Below, piece by piece: positions 7,721 to 13,594 of a DNA stretch of 15,451 nucleotides. The position numbers were made by a program, and so were the translations under genes. The stretch spans positions 1 through 15,451 of the forward strand of contig CAYXUZ010000151.1 of NCBI GenBank assembly GCA_964467705.1, in the 5' to 3' direction. How positions within the stretch are numbered: the first letter of the stretch is position 1; each line of letters begins with the position of its first letter. The notes beneath the pieces are model-generated. The model was not told the origin of the DNA. It saw nothing but the letters and a program-made list of their open reading frames with translations, and did no database searches. The DNA is from CAADGU01 sp964467705 (GTDB lineage Bacteria; Chloroflexota; Anaerolineae; Promineifilales; Promineifilaceae).

Positions 7721-7834
7721 AGAAGTGTTTTTCAAAAAAGCAGAAGTGTTTTTTCAAAAAGTAGAAGTGATTTGAGCTTCGATCACTTGTGATCTTGAGC
7801 AAAAACAGAAGTGTTTTTCAAAAAAGTAGAAGTG
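7721..7834 (+). repeat. Five AGAAGTG repeats on a 21-bp helical period, upstream of the defence operon
   Basis: AGAAGTG occurs at 7721-7727, 7742-7748, 7763-7769, 7807-7813 and 7828-7834, giving spacings of 21, 21, 44 and 21 bp. Copies are mostly preceded by CA or TA and linked by TTTTTCAAAAAA-type A/T tracts, so motif and tracts recur every two helical turns. Where a further copy would be expected, the wide interval holds a GATCAC-TT-GTGATC palindrome (7781-7794). The array ends 12 nt before a candidate -35 box. I infer a multi-site operator or curved activation region; a repeat-containing RNA cannot be excluded. Confidence 0.75.
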
Positions 7835-7846
7835 TTTTTTTGCTGA

Positions 7847-7876
7847 TTGCTACTGTATTGTTAGTCAAGTTATATT
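7847..7876 (+). promoter_or_regulatory. Candidate promoter of the Lamassu-type operon
   Basis: TTGCTA (7847-7852), 18 nt, then TATATT (7871-7876, five of six matches to TATAAT). It lies directly downstream of the AGAAGTG array and about 60 nt before the first gene. Confidence 0.45.
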
Positions 7877-7936
7877 TGAGGTCGCTAATAAAAGGTGGTT
7901 TACCAAATAAACTGAAAAAAATAGGTATATATCATT

Positions 7937-9109
7937 ATGCGTGACGAAATCCTTGAAAAGTTTGGAGATCATGGAGCAGACAGCTCCCGACGAGATCGTT
8001 TTCAGGAACATTACGCTGCATATCTGTGCATAAAAATGCTCAATGATCCCTCGATAAGCAAGGTAATCTGCGAATATGGTGAAGACGTTGTAATAGAGAA
8101 GAATGGAACATTTCGACTTTATCAAGTCAAAACGAAACAAGAGTCGGTTAATGATTGGCAGTTGAAAGATTTAATCCCAATATTCAGTAAAACCTTCGCT
8201 ATGGCCCCCTATTTTGGGAATGTTTCAAAGTGTTGTTTTGTTAGTAACGAAGGGGCGACCGGAATGTTATTTCAACTGAAAACCATTCTTCAGCAACCTC
8301 AAATCCAATGGAATGATTCTGAAACTAAATTTTTTGAGGATTTTTGCAAAAACCACAGTCGAACAATAATTGGCGAAATCAAGAATGTAGACCCTAGTTC
8401 GAAGATAACAATAGACGATATAAGAAATTTTTTATTGAAGTTAGAGATTGATACAGATTTCCACCACATGAATTATTTAGAAGACAGCAACGTTCGAAGT
8501 CTTCGAAAATACGTGGAAAGTGCTCATGAACAAAATCCATTCGTTCTATTGGATTCTGAATTGGAGGAGGCCTATGATCGACTACTAGGTGTCATAGGAA
8601 AAGCCACAATTGGTCGTTCAAAGGAAGAGAAAACAATTTTCAGAAACCAAGTTCTTGATTGCTTGAAATATCCAAGATTGAGAAAACTTCTCTATAGCTT
8701 CCCAACCGCAGAAGAGATTGAGCAAGCACCAGGACAAACTCGTCTAGAAAAAAAGTTGGGCCTAGGAGGATTTACACCTCTCTTTATCAACAATGCGCGT
8801 GAGGAAATGGTTTCCGTTATGAATCAAACTAGGCGTTGGGATTTTGGTCATGCTGCGGAAATCTTGGAAGATATTCGTTTTCGAGTGCGGCATTTATGCA
8901 TTGATCATTATGACAAAGTGTGCAAAACCCATCCAGGACAAGAAGAATTGGGCAGGGAAATTCTTGAAGAAATCAAAAAGGATTTACCGCGTTTGATTGA
9001 CTACTATTGTCGAACAGATTTGCCATTCATAGATGAAATATTTCTTGAAGGCATTGCTATGCAGTTAACCAGTGAATGTAAATTTTACTGGAGTCAGCAT
9101 CTTCGGTAA
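7937..9109 (+). CDS. lmuA: Lamassu/DdmABC-type effector: DUF4297 (Cap4-like) dsDNA endonuclease
   Basis: This 390-residue protein is the predicted nuclease effector of the three-gene system. The N-terminal ~130 residues match the DUF4297/Cap4 PD-(D/E)xK pattern: RFQEHYAAYLCIKML (21-35), acidic residues in CEYGEDVVIE (E46, D50) and the QVK core at 63-65, followed by W74. The C-terminal part, with KKLGLGGFTPLFINNAREEM at about 275 and a helical tail, is expected to dock on the ATPase or small subunit. In studied Lamassu/Ddm systems the nuclease is held inactive by the SMC-like complex and released when foreign DNA is sensed, causing DNA degradation or abortive infection. The AT-rich codon use differs sharply from the flanking genes. 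The Shine-Dalgarno is weak (AGG 11 nt before ATG). Confidence is high for the nuclease family, moderate for the system subtype. Confidence 0.8.
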   Translation: MRDEILEKFGDHGADSSRRDRFQEHYAAYLCIKMLNDPSISKVICEYGEDVVIEKNGTFRLYQVKTKQESVNDWQLKDLIPIFSKTFAMAPYFGNVSKCCFVSNEGATGMLFQLKTILQQPQIQWNDSETKFFEDFCKNHSRTIIGEIKNVDPSSKITIDDIRNFLLKLEIDTDFHHMNYLEDSNVRSLRKYVESAHEQNPFVLLDSELEEAYDRLLGVIGKATIGRSKEEKTIFRNQVLDCLKYPRLRKLLYSFPTAEEIEQAPGQTRLEKKLGLGGFTPLFINNAREEMVSVMNQTRRWDFGHAAEILEDIRFRVRHLCIDHYDKVCKTHPGQEELGREILEEIKKDLPRLIDYYCRTDLPFIDEIFLEGIAMQLTSECKFYWSQHLR

Positions 9110-9117
9110 CAAGGAAA

Positions 9118-9645
9118 ATGTCTGTGCAAGAACATCAAAGCATTGAGTATCATGCGGCTCGATTGCTCATTCTAATAGGACTTTGTGGCATACCTGTTGA
9201 CGAACCTCAAATTAAGGGAAGAACCCTCTTGGCAAAGCTCGATTTTTTCCTTCGCTATCCATTGTATCTCGATAAAGCATTGAGGATAGAAACTGGTATT
9301 ACCCTTGATGATCTTATGAGTTATGAACTTGATAATGTGGAGACCAGAATGATTAGGTACAAATATGGGCCCTGGGATAATACATATTATTCTGTTTTAG
9401 CTTACCTCATATCAAAGGATTTAATAAGTGTAAAGCTCATTAAAAATGTGGAACACTTTGGCCTAACTGATTCTGGAAAAGCAGTCTTGCAAAATCTTCT
9501 GGATAAAGAGTCCTACAATGTGATTACAGCAAGAGCAAGAATTTTAAAGAAGGTTTTTGGTAGGTGGTCAGGAACAAAAATAAAGGCGTTCATTTATAAG
9601 TGGTTCCCCGAGATTATATCTCTACCTACAGGGCATGAAATCTGA
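9118..9645 (+). CDS. lmuC: Lamassu LmuC/DdmB-like small middle component
   Basis: This 175-residue protein has no catalytic motif. Position and size match the small subunit of Lamassu/DdmABC and, more broadly, the middle component of ABC-three-component systems. The segment GRTLLAKLDFFLRYPLYL (about 38-55) resembles the conserved KLDFFLRYP stretch I associate with that family. A winged-helix-like end follows (YLISKDLISVKLIKNVEHFGLTDSGKAVLQNLL, about 100-132; it exceeds a short motif, with GLTDSGKAVL as its key part). Its expected role is to bridge ATPase and nuclease. It starts 8 nt after the nuclease stop, with AAGGA just before ATG, and ends 2 nt before the ATPase ATG. Assignment rests mostly on gene order and length. 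Confidence 0.65.
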   Translation: MSVQEHQSIEYHAARLLILIGLCGIPVDEPQIKGRTLLAKLDFFLRYPLYLDKALRIETGITLDDLMSYELDNVETRMIRYKYGPWDNTYYSVLAYLISKDLISVKLIKNVEHFGLTDSGKAVLQNLLDKESYNVITARARILKKVFGRWSGTKIKAFIYKWFPEIISLPTGHEI

Positions 9646-9647
9646 AA

Positions 9648-11588
9648 ATGACTAAAAAGAATCTATCTCCTCTTCTGAAAATTAACCGGATAATAGTCAC
9701 TGGAGAACTTGGCTGTGACATAAAATTGGGATCGGGTATAAACATTGTCAAAGGTGAGAGCTTTTTAGGTGACATTGCTTCTTCTAATGATTGCGGAAAG
9801 ACAACTTTTACCGATTTGATTAAATATGGATTGGGAGATAGAGATCGTTTTAACAGCGGATCGATCGCCGAAAAAATCGGCCTTCTTTTTTTGGAAGTCA
9901 ATGCTAATGACGAGACAATTACTATTCGTCGCCATCTTAACAAGCCAGATGCTAGAGTAGGGATCTTCCTTGGCAAGTATGATTCTCAATTCTCATCTAA
10001 GGAGCCAGATTTTTTAGTAGCACCCAATACTTCATTTTCCGATTATTTACTGGAAAAACTAGGGATACCCAATTTGCGAATTCCCTTATCAACCAAACCA
10101 GGAACTCAACCTACACCAATAACTTTCCAGAATTACATGCGCCTTTTCTATATGGATCAAAAAAATAGTTTTCAGGAAATTATGTATAGGGTTCAACCTG
10201 AATGGTTAAAGGGGAAAATTGTAGAAATATTACTGGGTATGGCTAAAGAAGAAGTTGAGCAGTTAAAAGTTAGAGTTCAAAAACTGACAAACGATATTGA
10301 TGACTTACAAAAAGAAATTAAAAATGTCACAGACTTTTTGGCAAAGAGTGGGGGGAAAAATAGAGTCGAAATTTTTGACAGGTTAGAGGAAAAAAGGAGA
10401 GAGCGAGAAGAATTTCAAACACAAATTGTTTCGGTAAAAAACGGAATGATGGGCAATAGAGGATTAACAGATAAGTTGAGAGAAGATCTTGGCCAAATAG
10501 GGCAAAGGCTAATAGTTTTTCAGGAAAATCGATCAAAATTGAGCGTCAAGATAAATGATTTCGAGGCTTTGCTAAACAGTTTGCGTGTGGATAGAGAAAA
10601 GATAATCAAAACAAAAGATGCTGAGTTCGTATTATCAACAGTTGATTTTGTGAAATGTCCAAGGTGTCTTCAACATATTACGCAGGAAATGAAACAAAGA
10701 GAATCAGAAGGCAATTGTATGGTTTGTAATCGTCCACTAATATTACGGCCTTCTAGCACTTCTATTCTTGATAAGGATGACATTGTAGAAGAAGAAATCT
10801 CAGAAGTGCAATTGCTTCTTGCTACATATGGAAAGAATTTAGAAGAACTAAATGGTCAGATTGCTCTACTGGAAAACCAGAAGACCATTGTGCAGGAGGA
10901 GCTAGATAGACGTAGTGCGTCTTATGTTTCACCATTTGTAGATACACTTGAACGTCTCTTGCATGATGTTAACGAGATAGATTCTGAGATTGAGTTACTT
11001 AATCAGCAACTTAGACAATGGGAATTGGTTGAACAGCGTGAAGAGTGGCTAGAAGAACGAAAAAGCGAGCGAACAAAATTGCTAAGTCAAATTAGCGAAA
11101 TTGACACAGGGGATGTCACAAAAATACGAAAACTTTCAGAGTATTATGAAGCTTTTCTGCGACGAGTTGAGGATCCAGAACTAAAAAATGCGAGAATTAA
11201 CCCTCAAAACATGTTACCGCTTGTTAATGGCAGACCTTATACAGAGGACGTTGGAAGTGGTTGGCAATCAGTAAGAACTATTGCTTATCATTTCGCGATA
11301 CTTATATTCTCAATTTATGAACCCTGTTATTACCCCAGATTCCTTATGCTGGATTCGCCAAGAGCCTTTGACCTCAACAGTAAATCATATGAATTGCTTC
11401 TACTTCAATTCCATTACTTGCAGCAAAGACTTGTTGAATCGGACTTTCAAGTAATCCTCACAACCAGAAATCTACCGGAGGGGCTTGAAGATTACGTTAT
11501 TGAACGTCTAAATAACAAAAATAGGATGCTTTTAAGACCTGACGGTGAGCGGGAGCAATCAGCATTTCCATTAGTGAGTGCCTCTTAG
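9648..11588 (+). CDS. lmuB: Lamassu LmuB/DdmC-like SMC/Rad50-type ATPase with zinc-binding apex
   Basis: This 646-residue SMC-like ABC ATPase is the presumed DNA sensor. The N-terminal head has a Walker A variant SSNDCGKTT (K51). Long charged coiled coils run at about 205-330 and 375-500, broken by a four-cysteine apex (CPRC 337-340, CMVC 357-360) comparable to a Rad50 zinc hook but with two CxxC pairs in one chain. The C-terminal head has a signature-like DVGSGWQS (534-541) and Walker B FLMLDSPR (D569), where Ser occupies the usual catalytic Glu position. The H-loop position reads ILTTRN rather than a histidine. Both head deviations may be normal for ABC-three-component ATPases; I cannot check this. 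There is no clear Shine-Dalgarno, and the 2-nt gap from the preceding stop suggests reinitiation. It is last in the operon. Confidence 0.8.
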   Translation: MTKKNLSPLLKINRIIVTGELGCDIKLGSGINIVKGESFLGDIASSNDCGKTTFTDLIKYGLGDRDRFNSGSIAEKIGLLFLEVNANDETITIRRHLNKPDARVGIFLGKYDSQFSSKEPDFLVAPNTSFSDYLLEKLGIPNLRIPLSTKPGTQPTPITFQNYMRLFYMDQKNSFQEIMYRVQPEWLKGKIVEILLGMAKEEVEQLKVRVQKLTNDIDDLQKEIKNVTDFLAKSGGKNRVEIFDRLEEKRREREEFQTQIVSVKNGMMGNRGLTDKLREDLGQIGQRLIVFQENRSKLSVKINDFEALLNSLRVDREKIIKTKDAEFVLSTVDFVKCPRCLQHITQEMKQRESEGNCMVCNRPLILRPSSTSILDKDDIVEEEISEVQLLLATYGKNLEELNGQIALLENQKTIVQEELDRRSASYVSPFVDTLERLLHDVNEIDSEIELLNQQLRQWELVEQREEWLEERKSERTKLLSQISEIDTGDVTKIRKLSEYYEAFLRRVEDPELKNARINPQNMLPLVNGRPYTEDVGSGWQSVRTIAYHFAILIFSIYEPCYYPRFLMLDSPRAFDLNSKSYELLLLQFHYLQQRLVESDFQVILTTRNLPEGLEDYVIERLNNKNRMLLRPDGEREQSAFPLVSAS

Positions 11589-11714
11589 TTTGTAAAGTCA
11601 CTTCACTCTCTTAACTTTGCTTTGGGCAGGATGGCTAACATGGCTAATACGGCCGTCACCACACCCACATCATTAGTCACATCTGAGGTTGTTTTACAGG
11701 GGAGAATTTAGCAA

Positions 11715-11743
11715 CACGGCCGTATCTCCCCCATACGGCCGTG
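11715..11743 (-). terminator. Hairpin of paired ACGGCCGT octamers downstream of pckA
   Basis: CACGGCCGTAT (11715-11725) and ATACGGCCGTG (11733-11743) form a perfect 11-bp stem with a 7-nt loop. It lies 57 nt past the pckA stop on the minus strand, mirroring the octamer pair after the alkyltransferase gene. No clear U tract follows, so terminator function is tentative; it could also work against readthrough from the island. Confidence 0.4.
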
Positions 11744-11751
11744 CCCATCAT

Positions 11752-11796
11752 CACCGCTCACTTTTCACTGTCCACCGCTCACTGCCCACTGCCCCC
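11752..11796. repeat. Iterated CACCGCTCACT/CACTGCCCACT words at the 3' end of pckA
   Basis: The spacer is built from near-copies of CACCGCTCACT, CACTGTCCACCG and CACTGCCCACTGCCC in tandem. It looks like the other word-iterated spacers but has no inverted half. The rest of 11589-11799, the right edge of the island, holds a small direct repeat ATGGCTAA (twice near 11632-11648), two octamers and no gene. Confidence 0.55.
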
Positions 11797-11799
11797 TTC

Positions 11800-12783
11800 T
11801 CACAACCGCGGCCCTGCCGCCTTAATCTCCTCGGTCACACCGGCTTCAAACTGCTTGAAGTTCTCGATGAACATACCCACCAGTTTGCGCGCCTGGGCGT
11901 CGTAGGCGTCCTTGTCCGCCCAGGTGTTACGTGGATTCAGCGCCTCTTCGGGCACACCGGGCACGTGGGTGGGGATTTGCAAGCCAAAGTAGGGTTCGGT
12001 AGTGAACGTTACGTCGTCGAGTTGGTTTTCGACAACGGCCGTGACCATCGCCCGTGTATAGGCCAGTTTCATGCGACTGCCCACGCCATACGGCCCACCC
12101 GTCCAGCCCGTATTCACCAGCCACACCTTCACCCCATGCTGCGCAATCTTCTCACCCAGCAGCTTGCCATACACCCCCGGATGCAGCGGCATAAAGGGCG
12201 CGCCAAAACAGGTGCTAAAGTTCGGCTGCGGCTCCGTCACACCGCGCTCCGTGCCCGCCACCTTCGCCGTGTACCCGCTGAGGAAATGGTACATCGCCTG
12301 CGCTTCCGTCAGCCGGGAGATGGGGGGCAGTACGCCAAAGGCATCGGCCGTCAGGAACAGGATATTCTTCGGATGCCCACCCACCCCACGTGGATCGGCG
12401 CGGGGAATATGCGTAATGGGGTAGCTGGAACGGGTATTCTCCGTGCGTGAATCGTCATTCAGGTTAATCTGATGCGTGGTCGAATCATAGATCACGTTTT
12501 CCAGCACCGTGCCAAACATGCGCGTCGTCTGATAAATCTCCGGCTCCCCCTGCGGGTCCAGCCGGATCACCTTGGCATAACAGCCGCCTTCAAAATTAAA
12601 GACGCCGTCATCACTCCAGCCATGTTCATCATCGCCAATCAACGTGCGCTTCGGGTCGCTGCTCAACGTCGTTTTGCCTGTGCCACTCAGGCCAAAAAAC
12701 AGGGCCACGTCGTCCAAATCCGCGCCATAATTGGCGCTGCAATGCATACTCATCACCCCCCGTTTGGGCAGGTAATAATTCAT
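11800..12783 (-). CDS. pckA: PckA C-terminal catalytic fragment (327 aa)
   Basis: This frame restarts at an internal Met (NYYLPKRGVMSMHCSAN) five codons after the stop, with no ribosome site of its own. In full-length numbering it holds the metal-binding His222 (MHCSAN), P-loop GLSGTGKTTLS (239-249), acidic LIGDDEHGWSDDG (258-268) and the ENTRSSYPI and TGWTGGPYG segments. All appear intact. Confidence 0.8.
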   Translation of the reverse strand: MNYYLPKRGVMSMHCSANYGADLDDVALFFGLSGTGKTTLSSDPKRTLIGDDEHGWSDDGVFNFEGGCYAKVIRLDPQGEPEIYQTTRMFGTVLENVIYDSTTHQINLNDDSRTENTRSSYPITHIPRADPRGVGGHPKNILFLTADAFGVLPPISRLTEAQAMYHFLSGYTAKVAGTERGVTEPQPNFSTCFGAPFMPLHPGVYGKLLGEKIAQHGVKVWLVNTGWTGGPYGVGSRMKLAYTRAMVTAVVENQLDDVTFTTEPYFGLQIPTHVPGVPEEALNPRNTWADKDAYDAQARKLVGMFIENFKQFEAGVTEEIKAAGPRL

Positions 12784-12798
12784 GGCCGAAAAGATGCT

Positions 12799-13407
12799 TT
12801 ACTTGATCTCGCCGCCATATTCCGTGCCGCCGATGATCACCAGCCGCTTGCCAAAATCCACCAGGATGAAGGTCTGGGTGCGGGTGCCGTCAAACTCCGG
12901 CTCGGCATGGAAACGGGGCATGTCAATGACCGTAAATTCGGGCACATGGTTCGCCAGCTTCTCCGGGTTGCGCTCGCGGATGAACATATTGCGCGAAAAC
13001 ATATTGTGCCAGGCATACTCGGTAATAATACGTACCGGCATCTGGTAACGGGCATCCGCCCCCACATAGCCATCAAAGACAAAGATGTCCCGATTTTGGA
13101 TGTAGGCGATGATGCGCCGGTACAGATTATCAAATTTTTCCTGGGAGATGGGCCGGTTCACCTTGCCCCACCAGATGTCCTTCTCACTGGTGGGTTCTTC
13201 CACGATGAATTTGTCATTGGGGGAACGGCCGGTATGGTCGCCGGTAGAAACCACCAACGGCCCCAAATGGGCAATCACCCCTTCGTGGCGGTGTATCACT
13301 TCTTCATAGAGTAACGGGGTGGGTAAATTCCAATAAACAACACCGGCATTGCGGATGCCGTGATTTTCAACACCATACTTGCTGACATTTGCGCCAAAGT
13401 TTTGCAT
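12799..13407 (-). CDS. pckA: PckA N-terminal fragment (202 aa up to the in-frame stop)
   Basis: This piece encodes the N-terminal domain with substrate-binding VSTGDHTGRSPNDKF (around residues 52-67) and ends GGTEYGGEIK. The last residue, K202, aligns with E. coli Lys212; the next codon, normally lysine, is the stop. As a separate product it lacks the nucleotide-binding domain and would be inactive. Confidence 0.8.
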   Translation of the reverse strand: MQNFGANVSKYGVENHGIRNAGVVYWNLPTPLLYEEVIHRHEGVIAHLGPLVVSTGDHTGRSPNDKFIVEEPTSEKDIWWGKVNRPISQEKFDNLYRRIIAYIQNRDIFVFDGYVGADARYQMPVRIITEYAWHNMFSRNMFIRERNPEKLANHVPEFTVIDMPRFHAEPEFDGTRTQTFILVDFGKRLVIIGGTEYGGEIK

Positions 13408-13449
13408 AGCTCACCTATCCTTTTGTCAAAATTCAGTGGGAAGTGGAAT

Positions 13450-13482
13450 AGATTGGTTCAATCTTGCAGATTGAACCAATCT
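13450..13482. repeat. Perfect 15-bp inverted repeat with 3-nt loop in the pckA leader
   Basis: AGATTGGTTCAATCT (13450-13464) and AGATTGAACCAATCT (13468-13482) pair perfectly around TGC. The element begins about where a transcript from the candidate pckA promoter would start, so it may cap the 5' end of the mRNA. No T tract follows. Same architecture as the element at 1000-1030. Confidence 0.8.
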
Positions 13483-13488
13483 GGCCTA

Positions 13489-13517
13489 AGTGTAATGCAA
13501 TGTGACGGTTTTCACAA
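13489..13517 (-). promoter_or_regulatory. Candidate pckA promoter overlapped by a CRP/FNR-type operator
   Basis: On the minus strand TTGTGA (13517-13512), 17 nt, then TACACT (13494-13489) form a -35/-10 pair, each with four of six consensus matches. The -35 overlaps TGTGA-N6-TCACA at 13501-13516, the exact CRP-family consensus. CRP activates pckA in enterobacteria. Here overlap with the -35 would fit either class II activation or repression. No regulator gene is in the window. Confidence 0.45.
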
Positions 13518-13532
13518 AGGCTATGGGGTGGC

Positions 13533-13589
13533 AGGTTGCAGGTGGCAAGTGGCTCTTACCGGCAACATGCCACTTGCAACTGGCAACCT
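13533..13589 (-). terminator. Imperfect 21-bp inverted repeat after the oxidoreductase gene
   Basis: AGGTTGCAGGTGGCAAGTGGC (13533-13553; 21 bases with core GGCAAGTGGC) pairs imperfectly with GCCACTTGCAACTGGCAACCT (13569-13589; core GCCACTTGC) around a 15-nt loop. It begins 6 nt past the stop codon of the minus-strand oxidoreductase, a terminator position, although no U tract follows. It is built from iterated GGCAAGTGG/GGTTGCAGG words like other spacers in this window. Confidence 0.5.
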
Positions 13590-13594
13590 AAACG

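Larger units (their letters stand above)
11800..13407 (-). pseudogene. pckA: Phosphoenolpyruvate carboxykinase (ATP), interrupted by one in-frame stop
   Basis: PckA converts oxaloacetate and ATP to PEP, CO2 and ADP, the entry step of gluconeogenesis. The full frame is 535 codons, the family's normal length, with one internal TAA at codon 203 (12801-12799). Everything else looks intact, so this is a very recent nonsense mutation, a sequencing or assembly error, or readthrough. TAA is an ordinary terminator for other genes here (14661, 13595, 9109), so a recoded genome is unlikely. The start ATG 13407 is preceded by AGGTGA. It appears monocistronic, with an upstream CRP-like site, promoter and hairpin. 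Confidence 0.85.

Noticed and set aside
7596..7802. Minus-strand open frame with repeated FEKHFCF
   Set aside because: The protein repeat is just the AGAAGTG/A-tract array read backwards; it also covers the HU terminator.
7721..7834. CRISPR array
   Set aside because: The units are contiguous at 21 bp with no unique spacers, and no cas gene is nearby.
7640..11799. Transposon or integrative element boundaries around the defence operon
   Set aside because: I saw no transposase, integrase, tRNA gene or matching direct/inverted repeats at the two edges, so the insertion mechanism is unknown.
12799..12801. Pyrrolysine or other recoding of the pckA stop
   Set aside because: The codon is TAA, not TAG or TGA, and TAA terminates other genes in the window.
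12472..13314. Plus-strand open frame (280 codons) opposite pckA
   Set aside because: Antisense shadow of pckA; no ribosome site or recognisable fold.
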